Part shown: piece by piece, positions 22,885 through 35,300 of the stretch
How the letters are laid out: each line of letters starts with the position of its first letter
Position numbering within the stretch: the first letter of the stretch is position 1
Assembly: GCA_003550325.1 (NCBI GenBank)
Contig: QKWP01000411.1
Location: forward strand, 141,496-205,495
DNA length: 64,000 nucleotides
Direction: 5' to 3'
Source of the DNA: Gigaspora rosea
Taxonomy: Eukaryota; Glomeromycota; Glomeromycetes; Diversisporales; Gigasporaceae
Notes under the pieces: model-generated
The model's database searches: none
What the model was told of the DNA's origin: nothing
The model's input: the letters and a program-made list of their open reading frames with translations, nothing else
Made by a program: the position numbers and the translations under genes

Positions 22885-24775
22885 AGTTGTCCCCTTCTAC
22901 AATTACCTCCTATATAATCACAAACTCTATACAATTACATGATATTTTGATATCATTTGTTTTATTATTAAAAACTCTTCTATATAATTACAAAAGGCTT
23001 ATAATCACTATTACAATTTTTTAGAATTTGTTGAATGATTTTTATAATAAAATTACCTCTTTACAATCATATTTATATATAGGGGGCCCCACAGCAAAAG
23101 GTGATGATAGACTAAAAAATTTTTTTTGTAGTTTTTTAATATTATATTCTAAATAGTCTAATTTTTGCAAAAATAAAGTTTTTACAAAAAAAATTTTTTT
23201 TGAGTATCACCACTTTTTGCTATGGGGCCCCATATAGTCATAGATAGTTGCTATATAGAAAAGTTATAAGTTTACTAATTAAATCAACTTTTATACAATA
23301 ATTAAAGTTGTACAAAAGAATAAAATACACCTATTTTAAAATTTTTATACAAATTGGATAACTTTTTATTAGTATAGTTTTTATTTTATATATCAATGAA
23401 TATAGCTAAAAAATTGTAATTTTTTTTTAAAGAAATGTAAAATAAAAAAATGTATTAATAAAATATCAACTGATTTATATAAAAATTTTTAAGTAAATGT
23501 ATTTTGTTCTTCTGAACAATGTTTATTATTGCATAATAATCAATTTGCATAGTATTATTTTGTCTTTTATATATAGCAACGATCATTGATCATATATAAA
23601 ATTTTTTAAAATAAATTTTAAAAAATTTTATATATGACAATTGATTGTTGCTATATATAAAAGTAAAAAATAATACTATGTAAATCGATTATTATACAAT
23701 AATTAAAGTTGTTTGAAAGAATAAAATATACTTACTTTAAAATTTTTATACAAATTGGATAACTTTTTATTAGTATAGTTTTTCATTTTACATATCAACA
23801 AATATATAGTAGCTAAACAATTTGTTGAAGAAACGTTAAATAACAAAATGTATTAATGAAATATAACAAAAATTTTAGAGTAAATATATTAGTTTTTCCA
23901 AACAACATTTATTATTGCATAATAATCGATTTGCATAGTATTATTTTGACTTTTATATATAGCAATAATTAATAATCATACATAAAAATTTTTTAAAATA
24001 AATTTTAAAAAATGTTTATATACAATTATTAATTATTGCTATATATAAAAGTCAAAATAATACTATGCAAATTGATTATTATGCAATATTAAATATTATT
24101 GGAAGAACAAAATACATTTATTCTAAAATTTTCATGTAAATTAGTTAACATTTCATTAATACATTTTTTATTTTATGTTTTTTTAAAAAAAATTACAAAT
24201 TTTTAGTTATATTCATTGATACATAAAGTGAAAAACTGTACTAATAAAAAGTTATCCAATTTGTATAAAAATTTTAGAATAGGTATATTTTATTTTTCTA
24301 AACAACTTTAATTATTGTATAAAAGTTGATTTAATTAGTAAAATTGTAATTTATCTATACTAGTGATGCCACCGAAATTGATTTTTGAAAAGGCCTATTT
24401 CATCTTCATTAGAGAAAATTAAAATTTTTTATAAGAAAGAGCAAATAAAATTTATGTAGATATATTCCTTATAATTTCATCTATTCAACAAATAATTTCG
24501 TCTTTCAAGTAAAATAGGTCAAAAACAATTTTGTCTTTAAATTTTAATTTTGGGTTTTAGAACCCGAAATGCTTTCATCCTCATGTATAATCTATACAAC
24601 AACTATCTATAATTATATATAAAATTTTTAAAAAATTCTTCTATTAAATCACTTTTTTTATATCAATTATAATTTGTGCATATAGAGGTAACCTTTATAT
24701 AGTCATACTTTTTTATAATCATTGTATTAGTATGTGCTCAACTGTGTGATTATATGGGAGAATTGTAAATACTAT
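22885..24775. mobile_element. Cluster of pogo/Tc1-like foldback sequence
   Basis: The left end, tacagttgtccccttctaca followed by ttacctcctatataatcac, resembles pogo/Tigger-type termini seen better at 25822 and 33127. Within it are two tandem palindromes centred near 23607 and 24000, both with arms ttgcatagtattattttg.cttttatatatagcaa. The right terminus is degenerate (gattatatgggagaattgta, about 24750), so the outer limit is uncertain. No transposase is visible. Confidence 0.55.
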
Positions 24776-25819
24776 AAAAAAATTGTTTAAAGTGCTACAA
24801 GTTTTTTTAATTTAAAAAATATATAAAGTAAAGCTTTAACTTTAATCTTATTTACTTTTTGTAGATAGTTGATCAGAAGAAATTATTTGTAATAATTAAA
24901 TTTTTGTGCTTTGTAGCATCTATTTATATATTGTTTAATAACAAGCAAATATACAAAATACTAGAAAACCTGTAGTAAAGTTGAGTAAAAAAAATAATAC
25001 AAAATTAATAAAATTTATAGATTTTCTTGTTGATCATTCTAGAATCTAATTTTCTAATTAGATATATGCCCTGACTATAGTAAAACACAAACAAATTTGT
25101 CTGCATTTTTGTATTTTTTTTGGCTTTAATTTACTTTTTTAAAATATCAAAAAAATTAAATAAAACTTTGTACCATTATATTAGGAACCTGAACAATATA
25201 TATAAAGATTATATTAGCTTTAATATAAACTTTTTAAATTTTTTATCTACTTTTATTAAAGCTAATTAACTATATTTTAGATATAAGCTTTAATATTTAA
25301 TTAATTTTATTCAATTAACAAATATTATATTATTTTTTTAAAGTACTGCTATTCGCACTATAATTAATACTATTTGTACATAATTCTTTAATTTTGTCAC
25401 TTAAATATTTTAAATTTTAAACTTTTATTGATACTTATCAGCTAATAAGAAACATTATACAATCTGATCAAAAATTGGATTAGCTAGTTAAAACCAATTC
25501 AATTTTTAATCAGACTGTATAATATTTTTTTATCAGCTAATATGATTATTTTAATAAGTTTTTGACCAAATTTGATAAATATTTTTTTATTTAATTCTAT
25601 GAATTTGTAGAATTAAAATAAAAAAGTTTTTATCAAATTTGGTCTTTATAATATATATTTTTAAAAATAAAAAACTTTTATTAAAATATCTCTGTAAGTT
25701 CTTGATCAAATTTAATAAAAAATTTTTATTAATTTTACAAATTTGTAAAAAAAAATTTCATAGAATTTGGTCAAGAACCCATAGAGATATTCTTAATAAA
25801 AGTTTTCTTTCTTTTCAAA
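24776..25819. other. AT-rich spacer with hairpins
   Basis: Hairpins at about 25435-25548 (arms with attatacaatctgat and its inverse) and 25560-25645 (arms with gaccaaatttgataaa). No gene. Confidence 0.45.
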
Positions 25820-25821
25820 TA

Positions 25822-27005
25822 CAGTTAAACCTCCATATAGTCACCCTCTATATAGTCACAAAACCAATATAATCACTTTTGTAAGTTTACCAACATTTTT
25901 ACTATAATTTTTACCTCTATATAAGCACATTTGCATTATAATCACTATTACAATTATTATTTACCATCTATATAAAACTACCCCTACATAATCACATCAT
26001 TATTATAATATTTTGAATTAATTATTTTATTATTATAAATATTTTTTTATGTTATTAATTATTATTTTTTAACAAGTAAAAATTTTTAAATTTGTTTTTT
26101 TTTAATAATCGATTATAATTGCTATATAAAAGTTAAAATTTATACTAAGCAAATCGAAAAAAATGCTCTAAGTAACATTGTTCAGAAGACAAAATTACAT
26201 ATATCCTGAAATTCTCAAATAATTTAAATAACATTTTATTATTTGCTTTTACAATTTACATTTAGGTGAAAAAATTAAAAAAATTAAAAATTTTTTAACT
26301 TAATCGTAAATTATAAAGTGTATTAATAAAATTTTAACCAAATTATCTCAAAATTTCAGAGTATATATAATTTTGTATCCTGAACAACTTTACTTATATC
26401 ATTTATTGATTTACTTTAAATAATTGTAACTTTTATATGTAGCTACGATATACGATTATTTTAAAAAAATTTTTAAAAATTTTTTTTAAAATAATCGTAT
26501 ATCGTAGCTACATATAAAAGTTAAAATTATCTAAAGTAAATTGATAAAAATGATATAAATAAAGTTGTTCGGGATACAAAATTACATATATTCTGAAATT
26601 TAAGAAAATTTTATTAATACACTTTTATAATTTACAATTAAGTTAAAAAATTTTTAATTTTTTTAATTTTTTTCACCTAAACGTAAATTGTAAAGCGTAA
26701 TAATAAAATGTTATTTAAATTATTTGAAAATTTCAGAATATATGTAATTTTGTCTCCTGAACAATATTACTTAGTGCATTTTTTTGATTTACTTAGTATA
26801 ATTTTAATTTTTATATGTAGCAATTATAATCGATTATTTAAAAAATAAAAATTTTTATTTATTAAAACTTCTATATAATCACTATTTTTTTTATATGCAA
26901 TTTTATTATAATTATGATTATATAGAATTCCTTTATATTAGTCACATCTCTATATAATCACCACTTTTTGTATCCTGAGGATATAATTATATGGAGGTTT
27001 GACTG
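25822..27005. mobile_element. 1.2-kb pogo/Tc1-like palindromic element, TA target
   Basis: Starts cagttaaacctccatatagt and ends with the inverse of cagtcaaacctccatataat; both ends are flanked by TA (25820-25821 and 27006-27007). Almost the whole element folds back on itself around 26470, where acgatatacgattatttt faces its inverse, so one strand could form a hairpin of over 500 bp. There is no transposase frame. Confidence 0.82.
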
Positions 27006-27247
27006 TATATATATTACAAAGAAGCTATATTAAAATTGTTTACAAGAAATTTTATTGAATATATATCTCTGTAAGTTCTTGATCAAACTACTCCAAACTC
27101 AATAAAAATTTTTTATTTTAATTCTACAGATTTGTAGAATTCAAATAAAAAAATTCTTAAGAACTCAAAGAGATATCTTTAATAAAATGTTTCTATTCTA
27201 AAAACATATATATATCAGTGAATTATATATACATAATCTTACATATG
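27006..27247. other. AT-rich spacer
   Basis: Contains hairpins around 27075-27160 related to those at 25560-25645 (gatcaaa..ctacaaa). No gene. Confidence 0.4.
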
Positions 27248-27693
27248 GGCTGATTTATGGAATTGCCAATAACTTTTGATATACTAATCTATTTTTGAAT
27301 AATTTTATTACCAAAATGTTGGTCTCGAAGAGACAGTTCTAATGAATCCAAAATCATCAAAATCCAATCATAGGATCCCAAGATAATTAAGCTTTGTATA
27401 ATTTTACTATTAACTTTTACTATGTAGACAATCAACATATGGATTGGTTTTACTATATAGACAATCAACATATGGATTGGTTTTCATATATGAAAACCAA
27501 TCCATACGTTGATTGTCTACATAGTAAAAGTTAATATAAAATTATATAAATCTTAATTATCTTGGGATCCTGTGATTGAATTTTGATGATTTTGGATTCA
27601 TTAGAACCGTCACATTGAGACCAACATTTTGGTAATAAAATATTCAAAAATAGATTAGTATATCAAAAGTTATTGGCAATTAATAAATCAGCC
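27248..27693. mobile_element. 446-bp foldback element
   Basis: Arms of about 200 bp begin ggctgatttat and are mirrored at the right end (ataaatcagcc). They include acattttggt(a/c)tcaa-like text, aatccaatcataggatccc and its inverse gggatcctgtgattgaat. The centre repeats atgtagacaatcaacatatg. Related to 18232-18895. Non-coding. Confidence 0.82.
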
Positions 27694-28309
27694 TATATGA
27701 TATAAGTTATTATGGCCCATAATATTTTAAAAATCTTATGATCAACATGGCATATTATATAATTTATTACGAAATATTACAGAATTTATTTTGAAATATT
27801 TTGAAATATATTGCGAAATATTGTGAAATAGACCAAATAAAAAAATGCAACTTATCCCTCTTTGGAGTCACGGGGATAATATTTTGTATATTTTGTAATG
27901 TTTTTGCAATATTTTGCAATATTTTGAACCAATATACATATTCATATAAACATGTCTTTTTACAGGTTTTTACAATATTTTGCAAGATTTCACAATTTAA
28001 TTATTTTTTTATTTATTATTATTTATTATACTTTATTAAAGGATTTTGATAAATTTAGCAGGTTGTAATATCGCAGTTTAATATTTAAAAAAATTAAAGT
28101 TAGGGTTAGGGGAGTAACAAAAATCAGGTGATTTTTTAGGGGGGGAGGGGGGTAAAAAAAGTTGAAATTATATATAAGAACCTGACTATTTATATATTGA
28201 GGAAGAGGGTGGGGGGTAGGCCTCTGATAAAAAATAATCAGGTGATTAATGACACTGCCCTTAGGGTCTGAACTGGTATTAATATTAGGTTAGAGATGCA
28301 TATAAGGAC
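27694..28309. other. Repeat-rich spacer with gaaatatt runs
   Basis: 27770-27990 holds repeated gaaatatt/aatatttc phrases in both orientations, also seen at 62880-63000. 28095-28110 has ttagggttagggg. 28113-28262 has inverted atcaggtgat motifs related to the MITE at 13331. No gene. Confidence 0.45.
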
Positions 28310-28978
28310 TAGAGCTTTGACCCGGGTCACAAAATAGTGACTCGGGCGGGTCAGATACTTATTCGGGTCATGACCTGGGTCAACAGGTCATCCAAACGAT
28401 TATAAAGTTTTTTGCTTTTTCAATAACTAATTATATTTATTATTATTAGATCATAATGAAATTGACATGTGGGTTTTTATTTAACACTCTAACCTCATTT
28501 TTTTATACATATTTCATTTTAATCTAATCCGACACAATAATTACCGGTGAAATTTCTAGTTACACAATCAAGATAAGTAACTTATTTTTTGTTAATCAAT
28601 TTTTTAGTTTTTTTTTAGCGTTTTAATATGGTCTTTTTTTATAGTGTCGAATTCTCTGGAGTCTTGATGCTTCATTTCTTGGTACCCTTTTTTTGCTAGT
28701 TTTGTCATTGGAGTCATCACTGAAGTCGCCGTTTGTCAGTGCTGTCGTTTTGGTTGATTGTAGTGTTAGTATTCTGGGTTTGTCATTTCATTCTTGTTGG
28801 TGGGTTGTCTTTGTCGTTGTTTCATGGAGTGGTATCTTTAGTGCCGCTGTTTCATAAAGCAGGTCTTTAGTATCGTCATTTTATAGGTGGTTATCTTTGG
28901 TGTTATCATTTTATTTCACAGGTGCATCACGAAATTTTATATATAGATATTAATCGATATATAACAGTTAATCGGTTT

Positions 28979-29088
28979 ATATCGATTAAAAAATAACGAT
29001 ATATATCGATTAAAAAATAACGATATATATCGATTAAAAAATAACGATATATATCGATTAAAAAATAACGATATATATCGATTAACTG
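28979..29088 (+). repeat. 22-bp tandem repeat (atatatcgattaaaaaataacg)
   Basis: About five nearly identical 22-bp units containing tatcgattaaaaaataacga within the 3.1-kb hAT element. Each unit holds the palindrome atatcgat. Confidence 0.9.
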
Positions 29089-29874
29089 GTATTTCTTTTT
29101 TCTTTTTAATATTTCAAATACATTCGAAATATTTTAGGACAATCTGTAACCTGGATCATATCAAAAACACGTTTGACTAATATTTTCAAAATGTTTCGAT
29201 GATTTTCAATAATTGTACCACAAGATCAGATTAGATCTTTGTTTTTTTTTGTTTACAATTTAGATCTTCTATTAATTTTACATTGTTTTTTCGTTTTTCT
29301 TTTGTTTTTTTTGGTTTCGTTTAGTTTCGTTTAGTTTCGTTTTGTTTCGTTTAGTTTCGTTTTGTTTTTTTTTTATTTATATTTTTTTTTTATTTTTTAA
29401 TTTTTTTTATTTTATTTGAACACTTTACCACTAGCACTTTGCAAGAAATTCAACAACTTTCGCTACTTTGCGCAAGCCAACTCAGCCTTTCGATACTTTG
29501 CAAGAACACACAACTAATTTCTTCAGCAATTTCTAAATTTCAAGAACACAAGTTTTTGCAAGTTTTTGCAAGTTTTTGCAAAGTTTTGTTTTATTTATTT
29601 TTTTGTTTCATGTTTTTTGTTTTTTTTGTTTATTTTTATTAATTTATTTTATTCCGGCACTTTGTAAAAACCTTCAACGATTTCTGAATTGCAAAATCAC
29701 GAACTCTTACCTTAGAGAAATGGAGATTTGGGGCTTCATTTATTTTTTTATTTAGTTTGCTTATATTTTTGTTTTTTGTATATTTTCTTTTTTTTTACTT
29801 ATTTTTAATTTTATTTTATTTTATTTATCCCTTACTTCTTTCGGAATTTTGCAAGAAAATAACTTGACTTTTCC

Positions 29875-29983
29875 NNNNNNNNNNNNNNNNNNNNNNNNNN
29901 NNNNNNNNNNNNNNNNNNNNNNNNNNNNNNNNNNNNNNNNNNNNNNNNNNNNNNNNNNNNNNNNNNNNNNNNNNNNNNNNNNN
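29875..29983. other. Assembly gap (109 N)
   Basis: A run of unknown bases between T-rich low-complexity flanks inside the 3.1-kb hAT element. Confidence 0.99.
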
Positions 29984-31375
29984 TTTTTTTTTTGTTATTT
30001 TTTTTATTTTAGAAAGTAACGAATATAAGCGAATATTAGCAAATATAAGTGAATATTATAGTTAAAACAAAGAAGAAAAGAAATAATAGCTAACTGCAGG
30101 GTAAGAAAAATAAGTATATAGAGCTAGCATTATGCGATGAAATGCGAAAGGGTTCAAAATATTACTATTTTTTTCTTTTTATTTTTTTTTCGGGTTTAGT
30201 TTTTTTTTGTTTTTATTTTTTTTTGTTATTTTTTTCATTTTTTTGTAGAAAATGTATAATATTATATAATAAAATGTATAATAATAATAATAAATAAAAA
30301 AATATAAAATTTTTTATTAAATTGCGAAATCTTGTGAAAATATGCGAAAACATGCAAAAATCTGTAAAACGTTTAAAAATAAGTATACAGTATAATAGTA
30401 TTGTTATTAGTGATTTTTAATCTGATATCTATCGATTAATACCAATTATTACCGATTACTATCTTAATCGATAGTCCTCGTCAGGGGGGATTTAAATCGA
30501 TTACTATCCAATAATGATAAAAATCGATAGTAATCCCCATACAAATTTTGTTGATGTGTTATCTTTGGCACTGCCATTTCATGGGTAGTCGATTGGTATC
30601 ACCATTGTCTACTATAGTCGCTTGTGCTGTATTTATGTCTTGTTTATAGTTCGCATATTTCTTTGGTGATTGATAGCGAGTTTTAATTTCATGAATAGCA
30701 CAGCTGACGGTGAATTTCTTTGACGTAGATGCCATTGAGTTATGACACGTTTCTATTTGGTGGCTTTCTTTGTAATCAATGGCTTTTAGATTGGAATTAG
30801 GGTTAAAGGTAGGTTGAAGCTAAATAATGTTAGCAGTTAGGATAATGGTTGGGATAATGGTTAGGATAGGATTAGTAGATATGTAGTTTGGTTGGCATAG
30901 CAAAATGTTTGTAACGATGTTTTAAATACTTTTGTGACGCAACAAATAAATAAATAGATAAAATTTATAAATCATAATAAATATAAATGCAGTAAGGATA
31001 AATAAATATATATCGATATAGACTGATTTAAAGATATATTGTGCTAAAACTGTTCGATTTATAATAATTGGCGATTAGTAAATATTGGCGGAACAATCAT
31101 CAGTTAATTTTTTGTTAGGTTTCCTGGTAATAAAGTGAATTTCGGACATTGGACAATGTTTGAAAATGGCCAAAACCATCAAAAATAGCTCGGATATTGA
31201 AGATTGACAACACTGATACCTATAAACAGTTTTATTAGTTAAATTGTGCAATATAGAGTTTTTGTCTATTTTTACTTCTGACCTGTTTGACCCGGGTCAG
31301 AGCAATTTTCGACCCGTGACCCGCTGGGTCGAGTGACTCATACGGGTCACCCGACCTGGGTCAAAGCTCTAATAA

Positions 31376-31566
31376 GGACCCTGAAGAACTCTGATACAGC
31401 TCAAATGATTCTAAAAAAGAAAATTTTGCATAGAAATTTATCCAACGTTGCATTTTTATATAGTAAAATTTCAAATTTTGCTTTATTTTATACATCTATT
31501 TGGCTAAAATACTGCTAAAATTATACAAACATGATCTGAGTTGTATTAGAGTTTTTTGAGGTTTTT
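31376..31566. mobile_element. MITE copy 1 of the ggaccc..gaagaactct family
   Basis: Left end ggaccctgaagaactctgat, right end the inverse-like gttgtattagagttttttga. It matches the element at 60201-60380 over its length, including cttgcatttttatatagtaaa-like text and ctatttggctaaaatactgc. The 3.1-kb hAT inserted in its first few bases: the target duplication ataaggac contains this MITE's own left end. Confidence 0.8.
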
Positions 31567-32214
31567 GCATATATATATGCAAAATTAAGTGCTAAAAACT
31601 TTTAATTAGAGACTAGTTTACTTAATGAAATTTCAAGTTATTTAAAATTTTTGATTCTTTTTGTAATTTTTCCTAATTTTCATTCATTTTGTTATACAAG
31701 ATCCTGTGATCTAATTGGCCAATCATATTAACCTGCGATATAGCAACCTGCAATATTTAACAACCTTATTATTAAATATATATTTTTAATTAATATTATA
31801 AACTTTATTATATATTACATTATTATATAGTATTATTTTTAGAGTAAATTTATTCATCACCTTATGTGATGTGCCCTATATGTCACTCTTCCAATCAAAT
31901 TTTAAGATCAGGTATGATATCCACAATCAAAAAATTCAAAAACAAATGTTTGTTTTGCCATAACTTAAAATTGAGTATATAAAACTGCTCTTAGAATTTT
32001 AACAAAAAAAATTCCTTGCAAAATTTTACTATAACAATTTTTTTTGCCCATATACACAATTTTAACCCATACTAACTTTAACCAATAAAAAAATGTGTCA
32101 TTTTAATTGGTTTGATTTTATATTATACCTGATTTTATGATTTGTAACAGGTGCGACAACATCGCACATGCAATATATAAATTATTTCTTATCTTTATAT
32201 TATTACAAATATTT
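31567..32214. other. Repeat-rich spacer
   Basis: 31860-32150 is similar in style to the telomere-like repeat at 22301 (caatcaaat, agatcaggtatga, caaaaaattcaaaaa). Inverted cctgcgatat/atatcgcag phrases at 31728 and 28063 flank the hAT/MITE pair. No gene. Confidence 0.4.
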
Positions 32215-32450
32215 TAAACTACTTTCGCACTTTGTCATATCTAATTCTATTACTATATACAAAAAACTAGCTTTATATACTTATTTTCGCTTACTCTACA
32301 GTTAGCTATTATCTTTACTTTTTTGTTTTTAATCATCTTTACTTTGGCTATTTCTTTTGTTTTGGCTATAACCTTTGTTTTGCTATCTTTTTCTAAATAT
32401 TTTCTAAACATGGTAAAGAAGTAAAAAGAAATCAAAAAAAATCTTAGAAG
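32215..32450. repeat. Dispersed repeat, copy shared with 61650-61870
   Basis: Direct, largely matching copies run from taaactacttt.gcactttgtca through tatacaaaaaactag, cagttagctattatctt and ctttggctatttcttttg to a taaagaagtaaaaa end. Shorter tandem relatives are at 63560-63990, and inverted ones at 30005-30160. Confidence 0.8.
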
Positions 32451-33126
32451 TATTGGTGAAGCTTTAATAAGATATTTATATAATAAAAAAAAATGCTACA
32501 AATTAATAAATTTCAAATATATATAATAATCAATTAAAATCAATTATATAATTCATGTAATAACTAATTAGTAGTGGTCATTACATGAATTATATAATCA
32601 ATTTTGATTAATTAATCATAGGGTCACTATAGTAATAAGTTATAATAAACTAACACCTAATTTTTATAATAACATTAAGAATTTATATGTTTGTAGCCAT
32701 GGTTACTGTAACCACATTTTATAAAATTGTTAATAACTCAAAATTTTACTAGGGTAACCCCTGTTGTGTTACTAACAAAAAATGCTTCTCTCGTGATTTT
32801 GTAATAATTTTAACTTTAACCCTAACTCTAATTCTAGCCAATCACAACTCTAACCCTAACTCTAACCCTAATATTTTACTAACCCTAACCCTAACTATAT
32901 TACATCTGGACTTAGTTATGGACCCTGATTATTGTAACCTATGGTTACAAATATATTAATTCTAAAATTAATTATAAATTTATTTATCATTTGTATTTCT
33001 GTATTATCACACTATACTTTAAGTACAGGCAACTTTCTAATAAGAAAATTTTTGTTTTTTTTTAGTAAGAAAATTTGGTAAGTAATTGTTGAAAAAAAGT
33101 TCTAGTAAAATTATTATTTTTATATA
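32451..33126. other. Spacer with palindrome and telomere-like tracts
   Basis: A palindrome at 32535-32620 (arms ttatataattcatgtaat and inverse). 32815-32905 holds several ctaaccctaac and taactctaac runs, bordered by accatggttac-type inverted pieces (32697-32710 and 32935-32948). No gene. Confidence 0.55.
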
Positions 33127-33725
33127 CAGTCAACCCCTATACAATCACCTTACCTACAATTACATCATAATATAATACTATATTAAATTTTTATTAAAAA
33201 CAATTTACTATTAAATATATAAAAAAATATTTTTATAAAAGCACATACGATAGATTACTAAGAGTAGTGGATAAAGCTTAGCTTGGCCCTACTACCATGT
33301 GGGAAGTGGAAATCTCAGGACACCAAGATTTAGGAAGTAACTGTGAGTTTATGATCGTCTGGGCAAGGCCCTTGCACCTACTTGGAAGTATAGGATCAGC
33401 AATATGAGAGAAGCAGAGAATATAGTAAGTAGTGGAATGACAAAATAGGGAGTAGTTCAAAAATTCAGGTTATACAGAAAATGGGGTATGGAAAGCTCTG
33501 GTAGGTTTAGGTCACAGATAGTCAAGAATGTCTGAGTCTTTTGTACTTAATATAGTATAATATTGTATCACATAATATATACAAACATATACTTAATAAT
33601 AAAGTCTTCGAGGCATAACCTCATCTTAAAAAAAAAAATCTTTATAAAAGCACAAACTCTTTATAAGCACTTTTTTGAAAAAAGTATATATATGACCAAA
33701 TTGGTGATTGTAAAAGGGTTGACTA
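33127..33725. mobile_element. Pogo/Tc1-like MITE disrupted by a SINE-like insertion
   Basis: Left end cagtcaacccctatacaatc after TA; right end reads ggtgattgtaaaagggttga, the inverse with small changes. Without the 395-bp insertion and one copy of its target duplication it would be about 190 bp. Non-coding. Confidence 0.7.
33246..33640 (+). mobile_element. tRNA-SINE-like retroposon with 14-bp target duplication
   Basis: Flanked by tttataaaagcaca at 33232-33245 and 33641-33654 and ending in an A run (33628-33638), so it arrived by reverse transcription. Near the 5' end agtagtggataaagc (33262-33276) resembles a Pol III A box and gtggaaatctc (33306-33316) a B box at the right spacing. The middle is unrelated to tRNA. 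It is the least AT-rich stretch of the neighbourhood. The 60-codon frame on the minus strand is a shadow. The tRNA origin is inference; the retroposon nature is well supported. Confidence 0.75.
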
Positions 33726-33760
33726 TACAATAATTTATAGTTATTGTATAGATGATTTTT

Positions 33761-33873
33761 AATATCATGAATATTTCTTTCTGATCATATGCTAGATGTA
33801 AAATTTGATTGGCTGAGAATCAGCCAATTAAATGTTATATCTAGTATGTGATCAGAAAAATATTCATGATATT
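33761..33873. mobile_element. Small foldback (aatatcatgaatatttct arms)
   Basis: Arms of about 50 bp from aatatcatgaatattt through ctgatcatatgctaga to a centre at ttggctgagaatcagccaa. Outside it, tatacaataat motifs face each other (33725 and 33889), so a wider palindrome may have existed. Confidence 0.75.
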
Positions 33874-34740
33874 GTAAACTAATCCTATACAATAACAGTA
33901 TTATTGTATAGTTGTCTGATGATTGAAAGTCTGATTTAGTTTCAGATAAACAATATGGAAAAAAATTGGACATTTATATTATAAGAAACTATACAATAAT
34001 TAATATTATATACATATTATTAATTAAATTGATTAGTTTCTATTTTACTTTTATATTACTAGCTAATTAATTCTACAGAGTTCAATTGGTGTACCAACTG
34101 AATTACATAGCTACAATACTAAATTTATACCCAAAAAACAAAATTTTTGTCAAGGGTTGCTCTATAATTAATATATATAAATACTATTTTCTTACTATTA
34201 GACAATATTTACTATAGTATTATTAATATATTTTGTTGACAAAATATATATATAATTGCAATTTGATATAAATATTTAAAATTTTTTGTAAGCCAAATAT
34301 TTTTGATTTAAGATGTTTAGCAGTTCTAATAGTTTATTATATAATCTTAAAGATAGTTTATACTTTTTTCAAAGCTTATTTTACAAGTTTATAAAATTAT
34401 ATATTTTAAATAATTTGTGCAAATTATTTTTTAGTAACTTTTTTTAAAATTTTAAATTAAAATATCTTGACAACTACCAAATCAAATTTAATAAATTTTT
34501 TTTACTTTAATTCTATAACAATAAAAAATTAAAATAAAAAAATTTTGATTAAATATGGTTAAGTAGTTGTTAAGTTATTTTAATTTAAAGTTGAAAAAAC
34601 TTTTACTTAGAAAAGATTTCTATTGATGTTCCCCATATAGCTAATTGGTCAATTGGACATGTAAACAACAACTACTAAACTAAGGTTAATTAGCCACAAG
34701 TCAATTAGCTATATGTTCAATTGAACATGAGGGCTAGGGC
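33874..34740. other. AT-rich spacer
   Basis: Contains a hairpin of the aatatcttgacaacta family (34460-34580) and a patch of attggac/gtcaatt words (34640-34720). No gene. Confidence 0.4.
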
Positions 34741-34744
34741 TAAT

Positions 34745-35300
34745 GATTTTTTATTGGATTTAAGGCTAGTAACAACACTGAAGCATGCAGATATTAAAAC
34801 TAGATGCTGAATTTGAGATAGAGAGTATATAAAGCTTAAGGCTGAGATTTCAAAGCTTAAGATTAGAAATACAAAACTTTTAACCTGAATTATAGAGAAA
34901 TATACTAAAAATGAGAATAATATTACAAAATTAAAAACTGGTTTGCATGATCCAATCTTTTTTGAACCTACAATTCTTGAGATTGGGACAAAGAATACAA
35001 AAATAAGACCAATTATAGGAGAATTTACAAAAAAAAACCAGAATCTAAGAAAATTCGCAATTCCAGGCTAAAAATGAACTCAAATTCTAAATGAGAATCT
35101 GATAATTGAGTATCGACCTTCTTTCTTGAATGAATTGGAATTTGATGCCTTCTTTCAAAAATATCAAATCGCATTAGAGGTTTAAGGATATCAGCACCAG
35201 TTCCATAACACTAGCTAGTATAAAGACATCAAAAAACTTGAAGACATTGTTATTCGTGATCAGTTAAAAAAGATGCATATGTCAAAATAATGGATTTTTC
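34745..35300 (+). pseudogene. Decayed coiled-coil protein gene
   Basis: A nearly open frame from about 34790 reads as Lys/Glu/Leu-rich heptads: IKLKAEISKLKIRNTKLL (34829-34882), then IIEKYTKNENNITKLK, broken by stops near 34890 and 35070. Downstream pieces LNELEFDAFFQKYQIALEV and IKKLEDIVIRDQLKKMHM (to about 35290) continue in other frames. This pattern matches coiled-coil-rich proteins I associate with Rhizophagus, but no defined domain is visible. The breaks mean no product. Confidence 0.55.

Larger units (their letters stand above)
28310..31371. mobile_element. 3.1-kb hAT-type element without a visible transposase
   Basis: Terminal inverted repeats are tagagctttgacccgggtc and tagagctttgacccaggtc (inverse of the right end). 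Perfect 8-bp duplications ataaggac lie at 28302-28309 and 31372-31379. The inside is T-rich and low-complexity, with a 22-bp tandem repeat, a 10-bp ttagtttcgt repeat (29310-29358) and ttttgcaag repeats (29549-29582). It has a 109-base gap. Long modules recur inverted at 61.6-64 kb. No transposase domain can be read, so it is probably non-autonomous, unless the gap hides coding sequence. Confidence 0.85.

Noticed and set aside
29549..29582. Direct repeats with possible CRISPR-like look (gcaagttttt)
   Set aside because: Units are contiguous with no unique spacers; it is a simple tandem repeat in a eukaryotic context.
33278..33460. 60-codon minus frame
   Set aside because: Lies within the SINE-like retroposon and is explained by it.
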